Shown piece by piece: positions 24,351 to 33,833 of a stretch of 64,000 bases of DNA. Positions within the stretch are counted from its first letter, which is position 1; each line of letters starts with the position of its first letter. Origin of the DNA: Bacteroidales bacterium (GTDB lineage: Bacteria > Bacteroidota > Bacteroidia > Bacteroidales > Muribaculaceae); NCBI GenBank assembly GCA_004557565.1, contig SFGS01000004.1:62001-126000 (forward strand), read 5' to 3'. Made by a program: the position numbers and the translations under genes. Under the pieces are notes generated by a model. That model was not told the DNA's origin. It saw nothing but the letters and a program-made list of their open reading frames with translations, and did no database searches.

Positions 24351-24502
24351 TTTCGTAGATAGTAAATTTAAAATGTGATTATATAATAAAAATTTGTGTT
24401 CCTTTATTCAAAAGTGCATTCACTTGAAGTTTGGAAATTACCTTAATAAATAAAAATCCTTAAGCAAAAGGAAATATATCAAATCTCCTAAAACGACAAC
24501 GC

Positions 24503-24595
24503 CATAGCGTAGGGAAATGCCTTCGGCATGTTTCCAAAGCATTGTCACATTGCTGATTGCGCCGAAACATGCCAAAGGCATGTCCCTACGTTATG
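24503..24595. repeat. Double-hairpin element of a different sequence family
   Basis: The ends CATAGCGTAGGG and CCCTACGTTATG are inverse with one mismatch. Each arm contains a hairpin: ATGCC-TTC-GGCAT on the left and CATGCC-AAA-GGCATG on the right. It shares the GTAGGG/CCCTAC ends and the overall layout with the 93-bp elements but not their stem sequence. It lies in the gap between the secreted-protein gene and tRNA-Asn; nothing else was seen in 24351-24649. Confidence 0.72.
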
Positions 24596-24649
24596 ATGAA
24601 TCGCAAGATACAAAAAAAGGAGCCACGCTGTGTGACTCCTCACGTTTTG

Positions 24650-24723
24650 CGCTTCAAGATGGACTTGAACCAACGACCCCCTGATTAACAGTCAGGTGCT
24701 CTAACCAACTGAGCTATTGAAGC
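24650..24723 (-). tRNA. tRNA-Asn (anticodon GTT)
   Basis: The minus strand folds as a complete tRNA of 74 bases: acceptor stem GCTTCAA/TTGAAGC with discriminator G, D arm AGCTCAGTTGGTTAGAGC, anticodon loop CTGTTAA with anticodon GTT, and T arm GTTGGTTCAAGTCC. No CCA is encoded. It stands alone, 186 bases from the divergent S41 protease gene. Confidence 0.95.
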
Positions 24724-24908
24724 AATTGCAAAACCCAGAAAACCGGTCTCTCCGAGAATTGCGATGCAAAAGTACTTGCAATTTTTGAATTATGCAATAT
24801 TTTTTGAAAAAATCTTACCAAAAAAGCCGATTTTATGCTTTTTTCAGCTTTCATACCCCCAATATATCGGCAATAAGTAGTACTTTAGCAGAATAATTCT
24901 CAAAACAT

Positions 24909-26600
24909 ATGACACGAAAAAATTTAAGGAATTTAGCGATTTTCGTTTTAGCCGCCACTCTTTTTACGCCAATGGCGTGGAGCGGGAAGAAGAAAGCAAA
25001 CGGCGAAGCGGCAGAAGGCAGCGAAGCGGCGGTGATTCGGAATCTGGATATTTTCAACTCTTTATATAAGGAGTTGAACACTTTTTATGTTGACACGCTC
25101 AACGCTAAAAAGCATATCGAAACCGCCATCAACTCGATGCTTGACGAAATCGACCCCTACACCGAATATATCAACGACGACAACCAGGACGACTTTCTGG
25201 TGATTAGCACCGGCGAATACGGAGGCATCGGCTCCTACATCATGGAGCGCAAGACCGGCGGCGTGTTTATTTCGGGCCCTTACGCCGACAGCCCAGCGGC
25301 TCGTGCCGGATTGAAGTGCGGCGACCAAATCATTATGATTGACGGCGACAGCGTGGCTTCGCTGAAAAGCGCCGAGGTGAGCAAACGCCTAAAAGGTCAG
25401 GCCAACACCCAAATCAAGGTGACCATCAAGCGCCCCTACACCACCGACAGCATCAAGACGTTCACCTTCACCCGTGAGAAAATCAAACTCAACCCCGTCA
25501 CCTACTACGGCGTGACGAAAGACAACATAGGCTACATCGCGCTCAACACCTACAACGAGCACTCTGCCGAGGGTGTGAAGAAGGCGTTGCTCGAATTTAA
25601 GGCCAACCCTGCCGTGAAGGCGGTAGTGCTCGACCTGTGCGGCAACGGCGGCGGACTGGTGGACGAAGCCATCAAAATTCTCGGCTTCTTCCTGCCTAAA
25701 GGCACTGAGGTGCTGACCACAAAAGGCCGCACCACAAAGGATTACCGTGTGTATAAAACCTCGGAGCAACCCATCATGCCCGATATGCCACTGGCGGTGC
25801 TCATCGACGGCGGGTCTGCCTCGGCAAGCGAAATCACCGCTGGCGCACTCCAAGACCTCGACCGCGCCGTGATTATCGGCGGTCGTTCCTACGGCAAGGG
25901 ACTGGTGCAGACCACCCGCCCACTGCCGTTCAACAGTTTGCTCAAACTCACCATCGCCAAATACTACATTCCAAGTGGCCGCCTGATTCAAGAAATCGAC
26001 TACAGCCACCGCAACCCCGACGGCACGTTCAAGCACAAGCCCGATAGTCTGTGCAACGTGTTTCACACGGCTCACGGCCGTGAGGTGCGCGACGGTGGTG
26101 GCATCACTCCCGATATAAAAGTCACCTTCCCAGAAGTGAACCGACTGGTTTACAACATCGTGCGCGACCAGTGGGCATTCGACTACGCCACAAAATACGC
26201 AGCCGAGCACCCCACCATCGCCCCTGCTGGCGAATTTGAAATCACCGACGAGATTTTCAACGATTTCAAGAAGTTTATCGACCCCAACAAGTTCCAATAC
26301 GACAAGTTGTGCGAGACTGGCGTTTCGCTCCTTCGCAAGACTGCCGAAACGGAGGGTTATATGACCGACTCGGTGAAAGCGGAGTTCGACAAACTGGAAA
26401 AGATGCTGAAGCACGACCTCAACCACGACCTCGACCGCAACCGTAAGGAAATCAGCCGCCAACTGTCGAGCGAAATCGTAAAGCGGTACTACTACGACGC
26501 AGGCGAATGTGAAAACGAACTGAAGTTCCACAAGGCGATGGACGAAGCCGTGGCAATGTTCAACAAACCCGGCGAATACAAAAAGATACTTAGAAAATAG
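24909..26600 (+). CDS. S41-family C-terminal processing protease
   Basis: 563 residues with an N-terminal signal or anchor helix (about 7-25). A tail-specific protease helical region is followed by a PDZ domain (about 95-180, with GGIGSYI, SPAARAGLKCGDQI and KRLKGQANT). The catalytic domain has the nucleophile Ser in DGGSASASEI (about 300-309) and the general base Lys in YGKGLVQ (about 330). The C-terminal 130 residues are helical and charged. Such enzymes process envelope proteins in the periplasm. The gene is alone, between tRNA-Asn and mfd, and a weak TACTTTAG -7-like box precedes it. Confidence 0.93.
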   Translation: MTRKNLRNLAIFVLAATLFTPMAWSGKKKANGEAAEGSEAAVIRNLDIFNSLYKELNTFYVDTLNAKKHIETAINSMLDEIDPYTEYINDDNQDDFLVISTGEYGGIGSYIMERKTGGVFISGPYADSPAARAGLKCGDQIIMIDGDSVASLKSAEVSKRLKGQANTQIKVTIKRPYTTDSIKTFTFTREKIKLNPVTYYGVTKDNIGYIALNTYNEHSAEGVKKALLEFKANPAVKAVVLDLCGNGGGLVDEAIKILGFFLPKGTEVLTTKGRTTKDYRVYKTSEQPIMPDMPLAVLIDGGSASASEITAGALQDLDRAVIIGGRSYGKGLVQTTRPLPFNSLLKLTIAKYYIPSGRLIQEIDYSHRNPDGTFKHKPDSLCNVFHTAHGREVRDGGGITPDIKVTFPEVNRLVYNIVRDQWAFDYATKYAAEHPTIAPAGEFEITDEIFNDFKKFIDPNKFQYDKLCETGVSLLRKTAETEGYMTDSVKAEFDKLEKMLKHDLNHDLDRNRKEISRQLSSEIVKRYYYDAGECENELKFHKAMDEAVAMFNKPGEYKKILRK

Positions 26601-26774
26601 AAGGTCTCTCACGGATCTCACGGCTATCGCACTTGCCTCACTTGCCTCACACAGATCTCACAGATCTCACAGATTTTTTTAAAATTTGTCCGATAAGTCC
26701 GATAGGTCTGATGAGTCCGATAGGTCCGAAAAATTCTAATTTCTAATATCTAACTTCTAATTTCTCAAAAAGAA
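26601..26774. repeat. Three different short-word tandem repeats before mfd
   Basis: TCACAGATC repeated about three times (near 26648-26675), then GTCCGATAG-type words about five times (26686-26730), then TTCTAATTTCTAA-type words up to the mfd ATG. No gene or clear promoter was seen. Confidence 0.75.
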
Positions 26775-29700
26775 ATGGAAATAAGAGAATTATGTGATAT
26801 TTTCAACAACAAGGAGCGAATTGCCGCTATCAAAAAACTGCTGACGGCGAAGCGCAACCGTGTGGTGTCGGTTGATGGGCTGGCTGGTTCGTCGGCCGCC
26901 ATGCTGTTTGCACGGCTGCCACGCCTCGAAGCGCCCTACCTCATCATCGCCAACGACCTCGACGAAGCCGGCTACATCTACAACGACATCTGTCAAATCA
27001 ATGGCGAAGACTCCACGCTGATTTTCCCGTCGGGCTACAAGCGCGACATCAAATATGGACAAATAGACGCACCAAGCGAAATTCTCCGCACCGAAGTGCT
27101 CAACCAGTGGTACGGCAACCCCAAATTGCAATGCGTGGTCACCTATCCCGAAGCACTCGCCGAGAAGGTGGCGGCAAAGGAGTTCATCGACCACACCACC
27201 ATCACCCTCACCGTGGGCTCGGAGGTGGACTTGATAGCCACAGGCGCACAACTCCGTGAGTTTGGTTTCCAAATGGTGGACTATGTGTATGAGCCGGGGC
27301 AATTCTCAATTCGTGGTTCCATTCTCGACGTGTTCTCCTACAGCAACGAGCTGCCCTACCGTATCGACTTTTTCGGCGATGAAATCGACAGTATTCGCAC
27401 ATTCAACGTCGAAACCCAGTTGAGCGACCAACGCCTCAACAGCATTTCCATTCTCAACAACAATGCCGACGCAGCCAACAGCGGAACATCGCTTTTGGGT
27501 TTCATTCAGAAGGAGGCGTGGCTGATTTGCCGCAGCGCCGACTGGCTCACCAGCAGAGTGAAGGCAGTGACGGAGGAAACGCTTTCGTCGAGTGCCATGA
27601 TTGCCGAGGAATGCGATTCGCACGCCATGGAGAAAATCGTGGATTACGCCGATTTCATCGCAGATTTTAGCGATTTTCGCCGTCTGGAGTGGCACACAGC
27701 CGAAAACTCCGACCCTTGCGATGCACGCCTCACCTTCTCGTTCACCCCACAAGGCATCTACCACAAGAATTTCGACCTCATCAGCAGTTCGTTTAAAGAT
27801 TTCATTGCGAAGGGCTACAAACTATACATCCTCAGCGACAGCGAAAAGCAGACCGCGCGCCTGCGTGTGATTTTCGACGACCGCCACGACGAAATTCCGT
27901 TCACCCCGGTAAAAAGCACCATTCACGAGGGCTTCGTTGACGACGAGTTGAAGATGTGCGTGTTTACCGACCACCAGATTTTCGACCGATTCCACCGCTA
28001 TAATCTCAAGAGCGACCGTGCTCGTTCGGGCAAACTCGCCCTCTCGCTGAAAGAACTGAACCAGATTGAAGTGGGCGACTACATCGTGCATGAAGACCAC
28101 GGCATCGGCAAGTTTGGCGGACTGGTGCGCAACCGTGCCAACGGCACTTTGCAGGAGGTAATCAAACTCATCTATCAGAACGGCGACATCATATTCTGCT
28201 CTATCCACGCGCTGCACAAACTGTCGAAATACCGTGGCAAAGAGGGCGTGGAGCCAAAGTTGAGCAAACTCGGCGGCGGCGCTTGGAACAAAATCAAAAA
28301 CCGCACCAAGAGCAAACTCAAAGACATTGCCCGCGACCTGATAAAACTCTACGCAAAACGCCGCGAGGCGAAGGGTTTCGCCTATTCGCCCGACGGATAT
28401 TTGCAGCAGCAACTTGAAGCGTCGTTTATCTACGAAGACACCCCCGACCAACTCAAAGCCACGCAAGCCGTGAAGGCCGACATGGAGCGCGACCGCCCTA
28501 TGGACCGCCTGGTGTGCGGCGATGTGGGATTCGGCAAAACGGAAGTGGCGATTCGTGCGGCATTCAAGGCGGCGACCGACGGCAAACAGGTGGCGGTGCT
28601 CGTGCCTACCACAGTGCTGGCATTCCAGCACTACAACACTTTCACCGAACGCCTGAAGGAGTTTCCTGTGAGAGTAGATTATCTCACCCGCGCCCGCAAG
28701 CCAAAAGAGGTGAAGCAACTGCTTGCCGACTTGGCTGACGGAAAAATCGACATTCTTATCGGAACGCACAAATTAATCGGTAAAACCGTGAAATTTCGCG
28801 ACCTCGGACTGCTGATTGTGGACGAGGAACAGAAGTTTGGCGTGAGCGTGAAGGAAAAGCTGAAGGAGATGAAAACGAACGTCGACACCCTCACGATGAG
28901 TGCCACCCCAATTCCTCGCACCTTGCAGTTCTCGCTGATGGGCGCGCGCGACTTGAGCGCCATCACCACGCCACCAGCCAACCGCTACCCTATCCTCACT
29001 TCGGTGAAACCGCTCGACGACGACATCGTGAAGGAAGCCATCAATTTCGAACTCTCACGCAACGGTCAGGTGTTTTTCGTGAACAACCGCATCGACCAGT
29101 TGCCAATCCTCGAAAATATGATTCACCGCCTCGTGCCTGACGCGCGTGTGGTGGTGGGCCACGGTCAGATGAGTCCCGAAGAACTGGAGAAACGCATCAT
29201 CGACTTCACCAACCACGACTACGACGTGCTACTTGCCACCACCATCATCGAGAGTGGCATCGACATGCCGAACGTGAACACGATTATTATCAACAACGCC
29301 CAAAACTACGGTTTGAGCGATTTGCACCAACTCCGTGGGCGTGTGGGACGCAGCCACCGCAAGGCGTTCTGCTACCTCACCATTCCGCCTGAGCGTCCGC
29401 TCACCCCTGTGGCAATGCGCCGACTGAATGCCATCGAGAGTTTCAGCGACTTGGGCTCCGGCATTCAGATTGCGATGCAGGACCTCGACATTCGTGGCGC
29501 TGGCAACTTGCTCGGAGCGGAGCAAAGCGGCTTTATCGCCGACCTCGGCTACGAGACCTACCAAAAGATTTTGAAGGAAGCGGTGCTTGAACTGAAAACG
29601 CAAGAATTTGCCGATACTTTCGAGGCTCAGCAGACGGAAGAATCGCAGATTTCTGGCCACGAGGTGGAATATGTGAACGACTGCACCATCGACACCGACC

Positions 29701-30137
29701 TCGAACTTTTCTTCCCTCCTACCTACGTGCCACAAGAGAGCGAACGCATCACGCTTTACCGCGAACTCGACAATATGGAGACCGACAAGGAGGTGGACGA
29801 ATTTGAGGCGAGAATGCGCGACCGTTTCGGTCCTATTCCCGATATTGCCGCCGAACTCATCCGCATCGTGCCCATGCGCCGCATAGCGCGCACCTTGGGC
29901 GTGGAGAAGGTGGCACTGAAGCAGGGCAACCTTTACCTCTACTTCGTGGGCAAGGAAAATGCGGCGTACTACAATTCCAACGCTTTCGGCCGTTGCCTGT
30001 CGTACTTGCAGAGCGAACCGCTGCGCTGCAAACTCCGCGACGTGAACGACCGTTGCAGTTTCCTCATCGAAAACGTGAAATCGGTTACCGAAGCCCTCGC
30101 CCTCCTCAAGCACATCGCCGCCCTGCGCCCAGTGTAG
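26775..30137 (+). CDS. mfd: Transcription-repair coupling factor Mfd
   Basis: 1120 residues. UvrB-like domains 1-2 occupy about 1-340. The CarD-like RNA-polymerase-interaction domain starts at GDYIVHEDHGIGKFGGL (about 433). The RecG-like translocase has Walker A CGDVGFGKTEVA (about 580), DEEQ (about 683) and TMSATPIPRTLQ, then TRG motif residues and GRVGRSHRKAFCYL. The C-terminal TRCF domain follows. Mfd displaces stalled RNA polymerase and recruits UvrA. It is preceded by low-complexity DNA and separated by 220 bases from the tubulin-like operon, which has its own -7 box, so co-transcription is unlikely. Confidence 0.97.
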   Translation: MEIRELCDIFNNKERIAAIKKLLTAKRNRVVSVDGLAGSSAAMLFARLPRLEAPYLIIANDLDEAGYIYNDICQINGEDSTLIFPSGYKRDIKYGQIDAPSEILRTEVLNQWYGNPKLQCVVTYPEALAEKVAAKEFIDHTTITLTVGSEVDLIATGAQLREFGFQMVDYVYEPGQFSIRGSILDVFSYSNELPYRIDFFGDEIDSIRTFNVETQLSDQRLNSISILNNNADAANSGTSLLGFIQKEAWLICRSADWLTSRVKAVTEETLSSSAMIAEECDSHAMEKIVDYADFIADFSDFRRLEWHTAENSDPCDARLTFSFTPQGIYHKNFDLISSSFKDFIAKGYKLYILSDSEKQTARLRVIFDDRHDEIPFTPVKSTIHEGFVDDELKMCVFTDHQIFDRFHRYNLKSDRARSGKLALSLKELNQIEVGDYIVHEDHGIGKFGGLVRNRANGTLQEVIKLIYQNGDIIFCSIHALHKLSKYRGKEGVEPKLSKLGGGAWNKIKNRTKSKLKDIARDLIKLYAKRREAKGFAYSPDGYLQQQLEASFIYEDTPDQLKATQAVKADMERDRPMDRLVCGDVGFGKTEVAIRAAFKAATDGKQVAVLVPTTVLAFQHYNTFTERLKEFPVRVDYLTRARKPKEVKQLLADLADGKIDILIGTHKLIGKTVKFRDLGLLIVDEEQKFGVSVKEKLKEMKTNVDTLTMSATPIPRTLQFSLMGARDLSAITTPPANRYPILTSVKPLDDDIVKEAINFELSRNGQVFFVNNRIDQLPILENMIHRLVPDARVVVGHGQMSPEELEKRIIDFTNHDYDVLLATTIIESGIDMPNVNTIIINNAQNYGLSDLHQLRGRVGRSHRKAFCYLTIPPERPLTPVAMRRLNAIESFSDLGSGIQIAMQDLDIRGAGNLLGAEQSGFIADLGYETYQKILKEAVLELKTQEFADTFEAQQTEESQISGHEVEYVNDCTIDTDLELFFPPTYVPQESERITLYRELDNMETDKEVDEFEARMRDRFGPIPDIAAELIRIVPMRRIARTLGVEKVALKQGNLYLYFVGKENAAYYNSNAFGRCLSYLQSEPLRCKLRDVNDRCSFLIENVKSVTEALALLKHIAALRPV

Positions 30138-30314
30138 CGAGAAATCAAAGGTTAGAGGTTAGAAATTAGAAGTTAGAGATTAGAAGTTAGATTTTCGAAT
30201 CTTCGAATTTTCGAATTTTCGAGATTTCGATGGCATCGACCTGTCGGCTTGTTGGCTCGTTGACTTGTTAATGTTTTTTAACAGTGGTTGGGGTGGGGAT
30301 TGGAATATTGTGGG

Positions 30315-30322
30315 TATCTTTG
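30315..30322 (+). promoter_or_regulatory. -7 box in front of the seven-gene tubulin/actin-like operon
   Basis: TATCTTTG lies 35 bases before the first ATG (30358). The nearest TTG upstream (30288-30290) is 24 bases away, longer than usual, so the -33 part is uncertain. The rest of 30138-30357 is TTCGA-, TTAGAAATTAGA- and GTTGGCTCGTTGAC-type word repeats. Confidence 0.5.
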
Positions 30323-30357
30323 TTAGTTAATTGGTTAATAATGAACTTATATAAGAT

Positions 30358-31815
30358 ATGAAGATTTTTTCTCGTTTCACTCCTCTGCTGGTAATGGGGA
30401 TGCTTGCCATCACCATCGCGCTCTCAGGTTGTGGCAAAGATGCCTTGCAAAAGGCTGTGAAAGACGCTTTTATCAAGGGTGACACCACCGAAACCACCTA
30501 TCAAGCCATCTGCGACATCATCACTGGCAATCCCGAAAAATACAGCGCCTACGTTGATGCCGACGGCAACATCAACACCGACGCTCTCGACGAGATGATC
30601 AACGAGGTGGGGCAAAGTCTGCGCCCACCAATGACTTGGAACACCAAAAATTACGGTCAACGCGCGCTGTCGCTGAGCATCTACTTCGAGCGCAGCGGCT
30701 CGATGGTGCCCTACGACCAGGCTTCGGGGGCAGGCCAGTTGAAAAAGGCGGTGAACGACCTCATCAACTTCTTCCCCGGCGGCGAGAACGCGAGCATCAA
30801 CATCGTGAACGACAACATCTACCCATACAGCGGCACGGTGGAATCGTTTTTGCAAGACCGCGACATCTACGCCTCCACAAAAGGCATCGGCGATGCCTCG
30901 TACACCGACTTCAAGGTGATTTTCGACAAGATTTTCCAAGCACAGAAGCCCGGTAATGTGGCGGTGCTGATTACCGACCTCATCTACTCGCCCAAAAACA
31001 CCGCTGGCGTGAGCGTGAGCAAGATTTTCAACGAGGAAAACAGCCTTGCCACCTCCATCTTCACCAAATACAAGGGTAAATCCATTATCGTGAACCAACT
31101 TCGTGGCGACTACGACGGCATGTACTACCCCTACAACGGCAACTCATTCCACTACAAGGGGCTGCGTCCGTTCTACGCCATCATCATCGCCGACGCTTCC
31201 ACCATCGACCGCATGGTGAAAGACACCCGATTCACCAACTTCCTCAACCTGCAAGGCACGGTGAACACCTATCGCTTCAACCAAGCCCACACCACGCTCG
31301 ACTACAAGCTCGTGCCTGTGTGGAAAAACAACGCCGGCCGCTTCCGTGAGAGCCGCGACCAGAAGGGGCTCATCACCAACTGCGAGCCCGACCGCGAAAC
31401 CGGCATCATCGCATTCAGCGTGGCGGTGAACTTCGGCGGCCTGCAGAAAGACGAGGCATTCCTGAGCAATCCATCAAACTTCACAATACAGTCGCAAAAC
31501 GGATTCACCATGAAGGTGGAGAAAATCATGCCCACCGACATCACTGGCAACACCAAGACATACCTCGACGGCATGACGCACGTGATTACCTTCACCGGCA
31601 AGATGAACACCGCCAAGGAGGAAATCAACGTGAACTTGCGCAACGACTTCCCTGCATGGATTGCACAATCCACCAGCGACGACGATTCAAGCGCATCCAC
31701 CGCAGGATTTGCCAACACCACCTTCGGATTGGAGCGATTCCTCCGTGGCATTTACGACGCATTCTCGGCATCACAAGCCAACTACACCTCAATGACAATA
31801 AAACTCGAAAAATAA
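30358..31815 (+). CDS. Lipoprotein with von Willebrand-A-like domain (first gene of the tubulin/actin-like operon)
   Basis: 485 residues. A lipobox ALSGC puts the lipidated Cys at 25. From about 103 the sequence reads like a vWA fold: strand ALSLSIYF followed by ERSGSM at 111-116, corresponding to the MIDAS DxSxS motif with Glu in place of Asp; SYTDF (about 188) as the MIDAS Thr loop; and VAVLITDLIY (about 203-212) as the TD motif. After about 300 a beta-rich C-terminal domain follows, with a low-complexity SDDDSSAS stretch near 445. MIDAS domains bind metal and protein partners. Its surface position could link the operon's cytoplasmic nucleotidases to the envelope; this is inference. The vWA assignment is by eye. 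The gap to the next gene is three bases. Confidence 0.7.
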   Translation: MKIFSRFTPLLVMGMLAITIALSGCGKDALQKAVKDAFIKGDTTETTYQAICDIITGNPEKYSAYVDADGNINTDALDEMINEVGQSLRPPMTWNTKNYGQRALSLSIYFERSGSMVPYDQASGAGQLKKAVNDLINFFPGGENASINIVNDNIYPYSGTVESFLQDRDIYASTKGIGDASYTDFKVIFDKIFQAQKPGNVAVLITDLIYSPKNTAGVSVSKIFNEENSLATSIFTKYKGKSIIVNQLRGDYDGMYYPYNGNSFHYKGLRPFYAIIIADASTIDRMVKDTRFTNFLNLQGTVNTYRFNQAHTTLDYKLVPVWKNNAGRFRESRDQKGLITNCEPDRETGIIAFSVAVNFGGLQKDEAFLSNPSNFTIQSQNGFTMKVEKIMPTDITGNTKTYLDGMTHVITFTGKMNTAKEEINVNLRNDFPAWIAQSTSDDDSSASTAGFANTTFGLERFLRGIYDAFSASQANYTSMTIKLEK

Positions 31816-31818
31816 GAT

Positions 31819-32265
31819 ATGGACAAAAAAGGCATTTATCTCATTACGGGCATCGTGGTCACAGTGCTATTCTGGATTTTCCGTGTGGAAGTTTACGAAG
31901 GGCTCTACCAAGCACCGGGCTACAGCGATGCCATGTACAACACCGGCATCTACGGCATAGTGGGCATCATCAGCGCAGCCATGGCTTGGGGCGCAGCCGC
32001 CATCTTTTACTACGCCATCAACTCGGTGCGCTTCGCGCGCTGGTGGCACTGGCTCTCTATCCTTGCCATCGTGAGCATTCTCGCGCCCATCGTGTGCTAC
32101 TGCGTGAACTCCAGCATTTTCAACTCCGAAAACTACTCCTACGCCGCCGAAATGGTGTCGTTCGAGGGCGTGAACATGATTTTCACCGCAGTTTTGTATG
32201 TGGTGGCATCATATTCTATCCGCTGGTGGAGTTCCAACTGCCGTCACACTCCATTTCCACAATAA
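31819..32265 (+). CDS. Four-helix inner-membrane protein of the tubulin/actin-like operon
   Basis: 148 residues with four predicted membrane helices (about 5-23, 42-64, 75-97 and 113-134), separated by short loops; the tail ends in SIRWWSSNCRHTPFPQ. No family was recognised. It begins three bases after the lipoprotein gene and 33 bases before the tubulin-like gene. Its position suggests a membrane partner that anchors or receives the cytoplasmic nucleotidases, which is inference. Composition and codon use look like the neighbouring genes. No signal for lipidation or cleavage is present. Confidence 0.7.
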   Translation: MDKKGIYLITGIVVTVLFWIFRVEVYEGLYQAPGYSDAMYNTGIYGIVGIISAAMAWGAAAIFYYAINSVRFARWWHWLSILAIVSILAPIVCYCVNSSIFNSENYSYAAEMVSFEGVNMIFTAVLYVVASYSIRWWSSNCRHTPFPQ

Positions 32266-32298
32266 ACTGAATCATCACAGCACAATAAAAGTCAAGAT

Positions 32299-33819
32299 AT
32301 GAGATTATTCATTTTCGCCATCGGCGGCACAGGCTCCAGAGTGCTGAAGTCGCTCGTCATGCTCTCGGCAGCCGGTGTGAAACCGCTCGACGAAGACGGC
32401 CGTCCAATCCCCAACGTGGAACTGGTGCCCATCATCATCGACCCGCACAAGAGCAACGAAGACCTCAAGCGCACCGAGCAAATGCTCACCGAATACTGCA
32501 CCATTCGCGAAAAAATCTATGGACGAGAAGTGAATGGCGACGGATTTTTCGGCACCAAAATCAGCACCCTGCGCTCAATCATGGGCATGACTGCCACCAC
32601 CATCAACGACACCTTCATCTTCAACATGGAGGCTGTGGGGCAGACCAAATTCCGCCAGTTTATCAGCTACGACACCATGGACGAGCCAAACCAGGCACTC
32701 ACGTCGCTCCTATTTGCCGACTACCAGTTGGAAAACAAGATGAACATCGGTTTCGTGGGATCGCCCAACATCGGCTCGGTGGCGCTCAACATGATTAAGG
32801 ACAGCGAAGAATTTAAGGCGTTTGCCAACGTGTTTGGCGAGGGCGACCGCATTTTCTTCATCAGCAGCATATTCGGCGGCACAGGCGCGGCTGGTTTCCC
32901 GATTTTGGTGAAAAACATTCGCCAAGCGCAAAACCTCGACGTGAGCAACAAGAATTTCCTGCGCCAAGCCCCTATCGGCGGACTCACCGTGCTGCCCTAC
33001 TTCAACCTCAACAACAGTCAGGGCAAGAGCATCGACAAGGCCGACTTCGTGGTGAAAACGCAAAGTGCGCTTCAATACTACAACGAAACGCTCACCGGCG
33101 ACGCCGACCGTAACGTGAACGCCATCTTCTACCTTGGCGACCAAACCTCGTCGATTCCCTACGACTACGACCCCGGCAACATTCGCGACCAGCATAACCC
33201 TGCCCATCTGGTGGAAATGGTGGGTGCGATGGCGGCGCTGAAATTCGCCGGTATGGCCGACAGGCAATTCCTCGACGGCATGGGCGGCTTCCTGCCCACC
33301 AAGGCGTTTGAGTACGGTCTCGACAAGGACTTGCTCGATGTGGATTTCACCACATTCGGACAGGAGACACGCCACCTCATCTATCGCCCAATGGTGAAGT
33401 TCCACATGCTGTTTATCTACATGCGCACCGCACTGAAAGCCATCATCGGCCAGGGCTACACGCAAGACGAGCCAAAAATCCGCAGCGAGTTCACCACCAC
33501 GCAATTCTACCGCACGCTGGTTGACCAGTTCTTCGACTTCTACACCGAATGGCTCACCGAGATGCACCAGAATCTGCGCCATGTGGAACTGTTCAACGTG
33601 GGCGAGAACAACCTTTCCAACATCATCCACAATGTGGTGACTAAAAAGGGATTCTTCGGACGCAAGAGCGTGGACGAAAACACGTTCAACTCCGAAATGA
33701 ACAAACTCAGCCGCGACAACAAAAAATACAGCGACCGCACTGTGGAATACAAGTTGCTCGACCTCTTCAACCAAGCGGCTGGCAACATTCTTGACGAAAA
33801 ATACGAAAACATCAATTAA
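32299..33819 (+). CDS. Tubulin/FtsZ-superfamily GTPase-like protein
   Basis: 506 residues, no signal peptide. The N-terminus opens with strand LFIFAIGGTGSRVLKSL (3-19), the equivalent of the first glycine loop of FtsZ/tubulin. A strand VPIIIDPHKSN (43-53) matches the T2 region. The tubulin signature appears as SSIFGGTGAAGFPIL (189-203), corresponding to the GGGTG(S/T)G loop. These features fit the Pfam tubulin-like family (Tubulin_2) rather than cell-division FtsZ. Comparative work by Makarova and Koonin proposed that such FtsZ-like families act in membrane remodelling. The C-terminal 180 residues are specific to this group. Polymerisation and GTP binding are predicted, not shown. It is followed after 14 bases by an actin/Hsp70-type ATPase gene. 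Confidence 0.82.
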   Translation: MRLFIFAIGGTGSRVLKSLVMLSAAGVKPLDEDGRPIPNVELVPIIIDPHKSNEDLKRTEQMLTEYCTIREKIYGREVNGDGFFGTKISTLRSIMGMTATTINDTFIFNMEAVGQTKFRQFISYDTMDEPNQALTSLLFADYQLENKMNIGFVGSPNIGSVALNMIKDSEEFKAFANVFGEGDRIFFISSIFGGTGAAGFPILVKNIRQAQNLDVSNKNFLRQAPIGGLTVLPYFNLNNSQGKSIDKADFVVKTQSALQYYNETLTGDADRNVNAIFYLGDQTSSIPYDYDPGNIRDQHNPAHLVEMVGAMAALKFAGMADRQFLDGMGGFLPTKAFEYGLDKDLLDVDFTTFGQETRHLIYRPMVKFHMLFIYMRTALKAIIGQGYTQDEPKIRSEFTTTQFYRTLVDQFFDFYTEWLTEMHQNLRHVELFNVGENNLSNIIHNVVTKKGFFGRKSVDENTFNSEMNKLSRDNKKYSDRTVEYKLLDLFNQAAGNILDEKYENIN

Positions 33820-33833
33820 GCCTCACACGCACC

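Noticed and set aside
24650..24723. tRNA gene as integration site of a mobile element
   Set aside because: No integrase and no repeated tRNA 3' end were seen on either side; the neighbouring genes are housekeeping or secreted-protein genes.
32299..33819. Cell-division FtsZ or plasmid TubZ
   Set aside because: The signature loops are altered (IFGGTGAAG; AIGGTGSRV), there is no neighbouring ftsA/ftsQ or plasmid replication gene, and the length and C-terminus do not fit.
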